From contig DGWD01000021.1 of NCBI GenBank assembly GCA_002395155.1, forward strand, positions 59,700 through 123,699: a DNA stretch of 64,000 bases, given 5' to 3'. This document shows, piece after piece, positions 33,889 to 41,462 of the stretch (positions within the stretch are counted from its first letter, which is position 1; each line of letters begins with the position of its first letter). A model generated the notes under the pieces. That model ran no database searches. It was not told the DNA's origin and worked only from the letters and a program-made list of their open reading frames with translations. The translations under genes and the position numbers were made by a program. Origin of the DNA: Treponema sp. UBA4267 (GTDB lineage: Bacteria > Spirochaetota > Spirochaetia > Treponematales > Treponemataceae).

Positions 33889-33918
33889 ATGCTTTATCAT
33901 TCAATTATTTATCAATTT

Positions 33919-34587
33919 TTATCTTTGAGCCTGCATTTTATTGCTTAGCTTTGTTCCAATAACCTGAATAATTTCTACCATTATCAAAATAATAGCAACA
34001 GCACCAAACATATATTCTACACGGTAGCGCTGGTAACCATAACGAATGGCAACATCACCAAGACCACCACCACCAACTGTTCCAGCCATAGCAGAATAGC
34101 CAATTAAATTAATAATTGTAAGGGTAATTCCACTGATTATAGAAGGCATTGCTTCTGGAATTAAAACCTTAAAAATTATCTGCTTATTTGTAGACCCCAT
34201 AGATCTTGCAGCCTGAATAACACCTGGTTCAACTTCCTTAAGGCTAGATTCAATTACACGAGCCACAAAAGGAGCTGCGGCGATTGTAAGAGGAACTATA
34301 GAAGCCTTTGTCCCAATGGCCGTATGAACGATAACTCTGGTAAATGGGAAAAGCAAAATTACAAGAATTACAAATGGAATTGCCCTAAGAATATTAATGA
34401 TAATGGACAAAACCTGATTAAGAGCCTTTCTTGGTTTTAAACCGCTGGAAGGATCACTAGTGCATAGAATAATTCCTAACGGAAAACCCAACACAAGACT
34501 AAAAATAGTCGAAAAAAGAACCATTACAAGAGTTTGCCAGGTAGCAGTTCCAATTACGCTTAAATATTTTATTAATTCAGAACTCAT
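33919..34587 (-). CDS. metI: Methionine ABC transporter permease
   Basis: The 222-aa permease has five hydrophobic segments (among them LVMVLFSTIFSLVLGFPLGIIL and ILRAIPFVILVILLFPF) and the ABC-permease coupling region VIQAARSMGSTNKQIIFKVL. It forms a dimer that with MetN imports L- or D-methionine across the inner membrane. It begins one base after the metN stop. The usual substrate-binding lipoprotein metQ is absent on either side: the terminator follows metI and the sensor gene lies upstream. MetI-type specificity rests on metN's NIL domain and family length. Confidence 0.9.
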   Translation of the reverse strand: MSSELIKYLSVIGTATWQTLVMVLFSTIFSLVLGFPLGIILCTSDPSSGLKPRKALNQVLSIIINILRAIPFVILVILLFPFTRVIVHTAIGTKASIVPLTIAAAPFVARVIESSLKEVEPGVIQAARSMGSTNKQIIFKVLIPEAMPSIISGITLTIINLIGYSAMAGTVGGGGLGDVAIRYGYQRYRVEYMFGAVAIILIMVEIIQVIGTKLSNKMQAQR

Positions 34588-35607
34588 TTATTTGCCCACC
34601 TTATTTACAATAATTCCTTCTTGAGTCAGATAATCCAACGCCTTATCAACCTCAAATCCACTAAAGTCTACAATCATTTTTCCAACTGAGCCTTCTGTAA
34701 GTTTTTGAACGCCAGCAGCTCTAATGTTGAATTCTACATCAAACCTTTTTGCAAGATTACTCAAAACTGGTGCACCCTGCTGATTAGTAGGGAAACTCAA
34801 TTCATACTTTCCACCTTCCATAGACCAGCGGATAATTCCTTCATCACTCTTATTAAGATTAGAACCGATGTGTGAAATAAAATCTTTTGTTACAGGGCTC
34901 TGAGGATTAAGGAAGATGTCGTTTACATTACCAACTTCAACTACATGACCTTCGTTTACAACGGCCACCTTGGAGCAGGCATCGCGAACAACTTCCATTT
35001 GATGGGTAATCATTACAACAGTAAGGTTCATTTGACTTTGAATCTTGCGGATTAAGTTCAAAATTGATGTAGTTGTCTGAGGATCCAAGGCCGAAGTTGC
35101 TTCATCACAGAAAAGAATATCTGGATTATTTGCAAGGGCACGAGCAATTGCAATTCTTTGTTTCTGACCACCAGAAAGAGTTGATATTCTTGCATTTTTT
35201 CTATCTGACAATTCAACCAAATCCAAAAGTTCATCAACCCTTTTGTTAATCTGGTCTTTTGGAAGACCACATATTTCCATTGGATAGGCAATATTTTGCC
35301 CTGCAGATCTAGAAGAAAAGAGATTGAAGTTCTGGAAAATCATACCAATACGGCGACGTTTCAATACCAGTTCTTTTTCATCAAGATTGTCTACTCTCTG
35401 ACCATCATACAAAACCTGTCCTGAATCAGGTCTCTCCATCATACTAATAAGGCGAACAAGAGATGATTTTCCTGCTCCGCTTTTTCCAATAATTCCAAAA
35501 ATTTCGTTGGAAGGAATAGTTAAAGAAACTCCATCAACAGCCTTTACCTGTGAAAGGCCATCTGCAGAAGTATAAGTTTTTACTAAATCCTGTAATTCAA
35601 TTTGCAT
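34588..35607 (-). CDS. metN: Methionine ABC transporter ATP-binding protein with NIL domain
   Basis: The 339-aa protein has Walker A GKSGAGKSSLVRLI, signature LSGGQKQRIAIARAL, Walker B ILFCDEATSALDP and the switch His in VVMITHQM. After residue 265 it carries the NIL domain that senses cytoplasmic methionine and inhibits transport (end: VGKMIVDFSGFEVDKALDYL). This architecture is specific to MetN. It abuts metI. No Shine-Dalgarno sequence is visible; a TATAAT ends 7 nt before the ATG. The 83 bp upstream hold no SAM riboswitch, so regulation by methionine may rest on the NIL domain. Confidence 0.95.
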   Translation of the reverse strand: MQIELQDLVKTYTSADGLSQVKAVDGVSLTIPSNEIFGIIGKSGAGKSSLVRLISMMERPDSGQVLYDGQRVDNLDEKELVLKRRRIGMIFQNFNLFSSRSAGQNIAYPMEICGLPKDQINKRVDELLDLVELSDRKNARISTLSGGQKQRIAIARALANNPDILFCDEATSALDPQTTTSILNLIRKIQSQMNLTVVMITHQMEVVRDACSKVAVVNEGHVVEVGNVNDIFLNPQSPVTKDFISHIGSNLNKSDEGIIRWSMEGGKYELSFPTNQQGAPVLSNLAKRFDVEFNIRAAGVQKLTEGSVGKMIVDFSGFEVDKALDYLTQEGIIVNKVGK

Positions 35608-35614
35608 AGAAAAA

Positions 35615-35620
35615 ATTATA
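35615..35620 (-). promoter_or_regulatory. -10 box (TATAAT) of metNI; leaderless candidate
   Basis: A perfect TATAAT on the minus strand is 7 nt from the metN ATG. The -35 region is weak (TTTAAT 17 nt upstream). Confidence 0.5.
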
Positions 35621-35690
35621 ATAAATATTAGGAAAAGATTAAATATATAGAAAGATTCGATTTTTAAGAAATAGAATGATTAAGATTGAT

Positions 35691-38021
35691 TTAGAGTACA
35701 GAGTCTACCAGGGCCTTAAAATCTTTATCCTGTTTTACAGACTTATAATCTAGGTTATCGGCTATATAAAATACTCCATTTTCTTCTAGAATTGCATTTT
35801 CTGCGGGTGTAACGGCTTCAAGTTCTGGAGTATCAACTGCAAGGTTATCGCCAAAAGTTGTCATTGAGTAATATGGATGGATATTTGATTCTGGAACTTC
35901 TTCTGTAAGCTCTTCAACTTCATCAAGTTCCTGAGAAGCTTGTTCTACTTCCGGCTGTTCTACCTTTGGCAGTTCCTCTTTTGGCTGCTCTGTTAATTCT
36001 GGCAATGAGTAAACTTTAATTATTTCTCCGGTGTTTGGAATTGCCGAAACTTTTGAAATTTCTGCACCAATAACCATTTCTTCTGCAAAAATATTATCTA
36101 CAGTTGCAAATTTTTCTGAGCAGAAATAGTTTTCATCATTTGGATGGTATACGTAAGTAGGTTGATTTAGAAGCAGTGAAATTGCGTCCATTACGTGTGA
36201 TTCTGGAGGATTTTCCAGAGCGTCTATATCGGACTTAACACCATCAAAGTCTTCAGCACCTTCCAGTTCTTCAATTTCTTCTGCGTCGTCGACTACCTCT
36301 TCCGCATCTTCGATTTCTTCTGCGTCGTCGACTACCTCTTCGGCATCCTCAATTTCTTCTGCGTCCTCGACAACCTCTTCCGCATCCTCGATTTCTTCTA
36401 CATCATCGACTACCTCTTCCGCATCTTCAATTTCTTCTGCGTCGTCGACTACCTCTTCGGCATCCTCAATTTCTTCTACGTCGTCAACTACCTCTTCCGC
36501 ATCTTCGATTTCTTCTGCGTCCTCGACAACCTCTTCCACATCCTCAATTTCTTCTGCGTCCTCGACTACCTCTTCGGCATCTTCGATTTCTTCTACATCC
36601 TCTACATCATCAACAAGATCAGATTCCTTTGTCTTTACAGGAAGGGCAATACTTTCTACGCTGGCAACATTTACCTTGGTATTCTGCAGAACTTCTTCAA
36701 GAACACGACGAATTTCTTCCAAAGAAGCTCCAGTCAATTCTGCACTTGTACTACTTTCTTTTGTAGTTTGAGCCGCGGCTTTATCATCAAAAATAGAGAA
36801 AATTTCTGTCCAATTCTGATCAAGAAAATCTTCAAGTTCCTTCTTTTTCTTTTTAGAATTAACCTTAAGACTTTTTAAAATTTCCAGAGTAAAGTCATTT
36901 CTACGAGATTTTAGTTTTTTAGCAACCTGAACCCATTCAAGCTTATCTTCACTATCTATACACTCTTTTATAATTCCGTACTGAATCTTTTTAATTCTCT
37001 TTTTTAGAACAAGAAGAGGATCTCTCTTAAAACTAAAGATTAAGAATACAAGCAAAAGAATTGTGATAAAGATTGAAACATAAATTAAAAGAATTATTTC
37101 CTTTGAAAGTTCAAATGTATCACTCGTATAGAGTCCAGAAACCCTAATTCCACTATCATTTGCTGAAGAAAGAACAAGCCAGAAAGAACCATCTTCCATT
37201 TCTAATAGTTTTTCTGGAGTTTGAGCATTTTTGTTAGTTTTTGTTATTTCTTTCCAATATTTTAAAACAGGCTCTCGGAAAGTTTTTTTCTCGCCTGCAG
37301 GAAGATTAAGTACAAAACCACCCTTGAAATTATCATCAGAGAAAAGAGTAAGGTTTTCACCAATTGCAAGCACATCACGTCTGGTCAGGGCCTTTTGAAT
37401 TGAAATCATATTAAAGTAGAAAAGACACTGTCCGGAATATACATCATCCATCCAATAATAAGGCACACTTATAATAAGACGATTACGAGATTCATCAAAA
37501 AGAAGTTGAGATTTATCCTGAGCAAACACTTTTTCCAGAGTATCAAATTCAATTTCATCTGCATCTTTTTGGACATCTGGATAATTTTTGTAAACCTTGG
37601 TAATTCCAGTCTGCTTAAGAACATCTGTATCGTCAAAAGAAGAATAATGAACATTTCTACCGTTTTTATCCAAAATTCTAACCCCGTCTAAAGCAGGAAT
37701 TTTAGAAAAAAGAGTTTCTGTTAGTTGTCTTCTTTCATTTACAAGGTTTTCAGAAGGATTTTGAACATAGTAAGAGCGTACAGCAGGGCTTTTTACCCAG
37801 GCATTTTCGCCATTTTCTATTTGATTGAGAATCTCCGAAATGTATACATCACAGCTTTCTGAAAGTTTATTTAAGAGCCGGGTATTTTCTTCTATCTTTG
37901 ACTGGGTATAAAACTTCGTCTCAAGCTCCTTAAAAAGCTTAGACTGAAAGCCCAACACAAAGACCACGAATGTCCCTATGGCTATCAATAAACTAAAAGC
38001 AATCTTCTGGCCAGAAGTCAT
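35691..38021 (-). CDS. Membrane sensor-like protein with an acidic 13-residue tandem repeat
   Basis: The 776-aa protein has a membrane helix at about 7-26, an extracytoplasmic domain (27-305) resembling a double-Cache sensor (GVRILDKNGRNVHYSS and RLIISVPYYWMDDVYSGQCL), a second helix (about 308-331) and a long cytoplasmic part. Residues 476-579 are eight perfect-length copies of a 13-residue unit (consensus AEEIEDAEEVVDD), more than 60% Asp/Glu. No kinase, GGDEF or MCP domain is present. The C-terminal 200 residues contain more acidic stretches and YSLPELTEQPKEELPKVEQP. It lies 83 bp upstream of metN. A GCCGATAA motif, the consensus -10 of flagellar sigma-28 promoters, is 13 nt before the ATG. 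Confidence 0.8.
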   Translation of the reverse strand: MTSGQKIAFSLLIAIGTFVVFVLGFQSKLFKELETKFYTQSKIEENTRLLNKLSESCDVYISEILNQIENGENAWVKSPAVRSYYVQNPSENLVNERRQLTETLFSKIPALDGVRILDKNGRNVHYSSFDDTDVLKQTGITKVYKNYPDVQKDADEIEFDTLEKVFAQDKSQLLFDESRNRLIISVPYYWMDDVYSGQCLFYFNMISIQKALTRRDVLAIGENLTLFSDDNFKGGFVLNLPAGEKKTFREPVLKYWKEITKTNKNAQTPEKLLEMEDGSFWLVLSSANDSGIRVSGLYTSDTFELSKEIILLIYVSIFITILLLVFLIFSFKRDPLLVLKKRIKKIQYGIIKECIDSEDKLEWVQVAKKLKSRRNDFTLEILKSLKVNSKKKKKELEDFLDQNWTEIFSIFDDKAAAQTTKESSTSAELTGASLEEIRRVLEEVLQNTKVNVASVESIALPVKTKESDLVDDVEDVEEIEDAEEVVEDAEEIEDVEEVVEDAEEIEDAEEVVDDVEEIEDAEEVVDDAEEIEDAEEVVDDVEEIEDAEEVVEDAEEIEDAEEVVDDAEEIEDAEEVVDDAEEIEELEGAEDFDGVKSDIDALENPPESHVMDAISLLLNQPTYVYHPNDENYFCSEKFATVDNIFAEEMVIGAEISKVSAIPNTGEIIKVYSLPELTEQPKEELPKVEQPEVEQASQELDEVEELTEEVPESNIHPYYSMTTFGDNLAVDTPELEAVTPAENAILEENGVFYIADNLDYKSVKQDKDFKALVDSVL
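36285..36596. repeat. 39-bp tandem repeat, 8 copies, encoding an acidic 13-aa unit
   Basis: Eight consecutive 39-bp units in frame with the host gene encode [A/V]EEIED[A/V]EEVV[D/E]D; a ninth degenerate unit follows at 36246-36284. Units differ mainly at a few synonymous or A/V and D/E positions, as expected for slipped or recombinational copy-number change. Confidence 0.95.
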
Positions 38022-38034
38022 TTTTATCAGTTAA

Positions 38035-38042
38035 TTATCGGC
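38035..38042 (-). promoter_or_regulatory. Candidate sigma-28 (FliA) -10 element
   Basis: GCCGATAA on the minus strand exactly matches the motility-sigma -10 consensus and lies 13 nt upstream of the sensor-like gene. A TAGA-like -35 at 14 nt upstream is weak, so this rests on the -10 alone. Confidence 0.35.
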
Positions 38043-38095
38043 AAACGTATTAGTTTTCTACAATCGATTTATAAGAAAAAATCACAATTATAAGT

Positions 38096-38101
38096 TATAA
38101 T
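38096..38101 (+). promoter_or_regulatory. -10 box (TATAAT) of hflX; leaderless candidate
   Basis: TATAAT ends 7 nt before the hflX ATG; no ribosome binding site is visible and the -35 is not recognisable. Confidence 0.5.
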
Positions 38102-38108
38102 ATAGACA

Positions 38109-39356
38109 ATGATTGAGATAGAGAAAGAAGCCCAGAAAGTGCCTAGAGCCTTTTTGGTTGGTGAACCTGGAAACGATCTCCAGGAATTAAAAGGTTTAGT
38201 TTTGACTCTTGGTATGGATGTAGTTCAGCGTCTTACCCTGAACCGCCTTGAACCTACTCCTGCATACGGAATGGGTAGCGGAAAGGCTCAGGAAATTTCG
38301 CAGCTGGCTAAAGAAATTGAAGCCGACTACATTATCTTTGACTTTAATCTTGAGCCTAGAAAACAAAGAAACTGGGAAGAACTTTCCGGAATTTCTTGTC
38401 TTGACAGGCAGGAAGTTATAATCAGAATCTTTGGACAAAGAGCTCAAACTAGAGAAGCCGTTTTGCAGGTTGAACTTGCAAGGCTTTCTTACTCCCTGCC
38501 CCGCCTTGCCCATATGCGAAATGATTTTGCAAGACAAAGAGGTGGAGCATTTGGTGCAAAGGGTTCTGGAGAAACCCAGCTGGAACTTGACCAGAGACAT
38601 GTTCGCGAAAAAATTACCGCTGTAAAAAAGGAACTGGCCGAAGTGGAATTAAACCGCCAGACCCAGCGTAAACAAAGGGGCAAAATTCCTTCTGTAGCCC
38701 TGGTAGGCTATACAAATGCCGGCAAATCTTCACTTTTGAATGCACTTACAGGTTCTGAAGCCTTTGTTGAAAACAAGTTATTTGCAACGCTCGATCCTTT
38801 AACCCGTAAAATGCCTTTAAACGAAAGTGCTGGAGTTGCACTTACCGACACAGTAGGATTTATCAGCAATCTTCCTCATCATCTTATTGATGCTTTTAAG
38901 TCCACCCTTGAAGAGGCTGTTGAAGCTGACCTTTTACTGCTTGTACTTGATTCTTCGGATCCAAATGCTGAATTCCAGTACGAAACAGTTTGTTCTGTTT
39001 TACAGGATATTGGAGCGGACGAAAATCCATGTTTAATTTTGCTCAATAAAATTGATAAGGCAGATGAATGTCCTGGTATGCTACAAACTCTACGCCTTAA
39101 ATTTCCGGATGCAATTCCTGTTAGTGCTAAAGAGGAATTTGGATTCCAGGATTTAAAAGATAAAGTTTACGCCATTGTTTATGGAGAAGCTGCTGATTAT
39201 GTAATTCCTGTAAATCAGACAATTCTTATAAATGAACTAAGAAAGGCTGGCTGTATACAATCGGAAGAATGGCTTGATGATGGAGTACACATCACTGCTA
39301 GAACTACTGGTAGACTTTTAGCCCTTATTTCACCATATTTAGTAGGTCATGAGTAA
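38109..39356 (+). CDS. hflX: Ribosome-associated GTPase HflX
   Basis: HflX is a GTPase that binds the 50S subunit and splits stalled or hibernating ribosomes. The 415-aa protein has the HflX N-terminal domain (about 1-190, including YIIFDFNLEPRKQRNWEE and RGGAFGAKGSGETQLELDQR) and a GTPase domain: G1 GYTNAGKSSLLNALTG, G3 DTVGF, G4 NKIDK. It is the first of four tightly packed genes; it overlaps the FliL-like gene by 8 nt. It is divergent from the sensor-like gene. The ATG lacks a ribosome binding site and sits 7 nt from TATAAT. Confidence 0.96.
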   Translation: MIEIEKEAQKVPRAFLVGEPGNDLQELKGLVLTLGMDVVQRLTLNRLEPTPAYGMGSGKAQEISQLAKEIEADYIIFDFNLEPRKQRNWEELSGISCLDRQEVIIRIFGQRAQTREAVLQVELARLSYSLPRLAHMRNDFARQRGGAFGAKGSGETQLELDQRHVREKITAVKKELAEVELNRQTQRKQRGKIPSVALVGYTNAGKSSLLNALTGSEAFVENKLFATLDPLTRKMPLNESAGVALTDTVGFISNLPHHLIDAFKSTLEEAVEADLLLLVLDSSDPNAEFQYETVCSVLQDIGADENPCLILLNKIDKADECPGMLQTLRLKFPDAIPVSAKEEFGFQDLKDKVYAIVYGEAADYVIPVNQTILINELRKAGCIQSEEWLDDGVHITARTTGRLLALISPYLVGHE

Positions 39357-39849
39357 ACTAAACTTAAGATTCTCGAATTTTGAAAAAGTTCTTCTGGCTA
39401 TCATTCTGGGCCTGGTGCTTGTAATTATTATTGGGACAATTGCAGCAAAGGTCCACCAGAAGACTCAAACTCCAGAAATTTTAATTTCTAAGGGGAAAGC
39501 CGTAAGTCTTATGGCTCCAGCAGATGATGCAGAAATTGCCTACTACGAACTTGGCACTTTAAGAATTGTAACAAGAGCCGAGGATGATGAAGAACTTACA
39601 AGCGTTCTGGTAATTTCTCCATGGCTGGCCTACCCTGCTGGCGATACAGTTTTTTTTGAAGAACTTGCAAGAAAAAAAGGTCTTATAAAAGGATTGTTCC
39701 AGGCTTATTTTTCTGCAAGAACAAAAAATCAGCTTCTTGAAGAAACTGAAGTAAAAATTGAAGAAAACTTAAAAGACCAAATAAACGCACAGTTTGCTTT
39801 AGGTCAGATTAGTGATATATATCTTACTGATTATATTTTTCTGGAATAA
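39349..39849 (+). CDS. FliL-like membrane protein
   Basis: The 166-aa protein has one N-terminal membrane helix (VLLAIILGLVLVIIIGTIAA), a cytosolic stub of about 12 residues and an extracytoplasmic domain ending ALGQISDIYLTDYIFLE. That ending, and the preceding LLEETEVKIEENLKDQIN helix, match the FliL flagellar basal-body family, which supports stator function at the motor. In the mid-part, VLVISPWLAYPAGDTVFFEEL is like the FliL beta domain. It overlaps hflX by 8 nt and precedes the B12/radical-SAM gene by 5 nt, an unusual place for a flagellar gene; it may therefore be a FliL/stomatin-like relative of other function. Confidence 0.6.
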   Translation: MSKLNLRFSNFEKVLLAIILGLVLVIIIGTIAAKVHQKTQTPEILISKGKAVSLMAPADDAEIAYYELGTLRIVTRAEDDEELTSVLVISPWLAYPAGDTVFFEELARKKGLIKGLFQAYFSARTKNQLLEETEVKIEENLKDQINAQFALGQISDIYLTDYIFLE

Positions 39850-39854
39850 ACTCC

Positions 39855-41462
39855 GTGAAGCTAGCAATTTTCACAACCCTTTTAATAGAAAAATCTCCTC
39901 AAGCCCTGCCACTGGGAGCAGCATGTTGTGCCTCGGCTGTAAAACATAATGAACTTACGAAAGATTTGTGTCAGGTTCAACTATGTCCATTTAATTTGGA
40001 AGATCCAGATTTATCTAAAATTAAGAATTCGAACGGGTCTCAAAAGGATTTTGTAGAAGCGGGTGGAAAATATATTGCAGAAAAGCTTCTTGAAATGAAA
40101 CCAGATTTAGTGGCTTTTTCGGTTTTTGTATGGAATCGACTTGTTCTGGAAAAAGCCGCTGCAATTTTAAAGAAAAAGGGCATTCTAACTTTAGCTGGAG
40201 GACCTGAAATTACAGCCCACCCAGAAATTTTTACAGTCTTTGATCGGGTAATTCCTGGAGAGGGAGAAAACACTGTTCCCCCAGCAATTTACGAATTACT
40301 TACCAGACAAAAAGCCCCTCTTCAAAAAGACCTGCCTGCCATGCCTCTGTATTCACCTTATTTAGACGAAACTCTGAATCCAGCTGAATACGAAGGAGCC
40401 CTTTGGGAACTGGCAAGAGGGTGCCCTTTTAAGTGTTCCTACTGTTATGAATCTAAGGGACAAAAACTAGTCAGAACTTTTCCTATGAACCGTATAGAAA
40501 AAGAATTAGATTTATTTGCCAAAAAAAAGATTCCCCAGGTCTTTGTTCTAGATCCTACTTATAACGCAAACAAAAAAAGGGCCATTGACTTAATCAACTT
40601 AATAGCAAAAAAAACTCCTCATACCTTCTATTATTTTGAAGCTCGGGCAGAATTTATTGATAACCAGCTGGCCAGAGCCTTTACAAAAATCCCCTGTGCC
40701 TTACAAATTGGACTTCAGTCTGCTAACGAAAATGTTTGTAAACTGGTAAACCGTCCTTTTAACCGCAAAAATTTTGAAAAGGGCATTAGGGCCTTAAACC
40801 AGGAAGGCGTAATTTTTGGACTTGATGTAATTTACGGTCTTCCAGGCGACTCTCTCAAGGGTTTTAAAGAAAGTATTGACTTTGCAATAAACCTTTATCC
40901 AAATAATCTGGAACTCTTTTGTCTTTCAGTTTTACCGGGAACAGACCTGTTTGATAAAGCCTCGGACCTTCATCTGAACTTTGAAAAGGCACCCCCTTAT
41001 CACATAATTAATACAGACCGCTATTCTAAGAATGATATAGAAAATGCTGGTCACATTGCAAAAGCCTGCTCTTTTTTCTACAACGAGGGGCGTGCTGTAC
41101 CCTGGTTTAATACAATTTGTCATGCCTTAAAAACCAGACCTTCACAATTTTTTGAACGATTTTATAATTACCTCATTAAATTACCGGACGAAAAACAAAA
41201 TTGCTGTAATCACAAAGAAATTGAAGAGATACAAAAAGATTTTGTAAAAAATTGCCTTACTGAAAGAAAGGCTGGTCGACTGGCCAACGCCGCCCTCGAT
41301 ATCATAAGCTTTAATGGAGCAATGTCCCGCAAAACAGACACAGGAATTTCCGAAGTCATAAATTTACATTATCCGATTGAATATATTGATTCTGAATACT
41401 CTTTAGATTTGGAGTTTTTCGCAAACAATGTTAAAATGAAGAATAATCGAGTAAAGGTATGA
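39855..41462 (+). CDS. B12-binding-domain radical SAM protein (DUF4080-type)
   Basis: The 535-aa protein has an N-terminal cobalamin-binding-like Rossmann domain (about 1-150; LVAFSVFVWNRLVLEKA, TLAGGPEITAHPEIF, VIPGEGENT) and a radical SAM core with the [4Fe-4S] motif ARGCPFKCSYCYES (CxxxCxxC). YFEARAEF, LQIGLQSAN and VIYGLPGDSLKGF are the usual later strands. The C-terminus (after about 400) resembles DUF4080. The substrate is unknown; such proteins often methylate or rearrange small molecules or RNA. Start is GTG 5 nt after the FliL-like stop, and the stop overlaps the next gene by 4 nt (ATGA), implying coupling. Confidence 0.85.
   Translation: MKLAIFTTLLIEKSPQALPLGAACCASAVKHNELTKDLCQVQLCPFNLEDPDLSKIKNSNGSQKDFVEAGGKYIAEKLLEMKPDLVAFSVFVWNRLVLEKAAAILKKKGILTLAGGPEITAHPEIFTVFDRVIPGEGENTVPPAIYELLTRQKAPLQKDLPAMPLYSPYLDETLNPAEYEGALWELARGCPFKCSYCYESKGQKLVRTFPMNRIEKELDLFAKKKIPQVFVLDPTYNANKKRAIDLINLIAKKTPHTFYYFEARAEFIDNQLARAFTKIPCALQIGLQSANENVCKLVNRPFNRKNFEKGIRALNQEGVIFGLDVIYGLPGDSLKGFKESIDFAINLYPNNLELFCLSVLPGTDLFDKASDLHLNFEKAPPYHIINTDRYSKNDIENAGHIAKACSFFYNEGRAVPWFNTICHALKTRPSQFFERFYNYLIKLPDEKQNCCNHKEIEEIQKDFVKNCLTERKAGRLANAALDIISFNGAMSRKTDTGISEVINLHYPIEYIDSEYSLDLEFFANNVKMKNNRVKV

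Noticed and set aside
35608..35690. SAM or T-box riboswitch upstream of metN
   Set aside because: Only 83 AT-rich bases separate the genes, with no conserved stems; a -10 box lies 7 nt from ATG.
36285..36596. Tandem repeats as a CRISPR array
   Set aside because: The 39-bp units are contiguous without spacers and encode a continuous in-frame acidic protein repeat.
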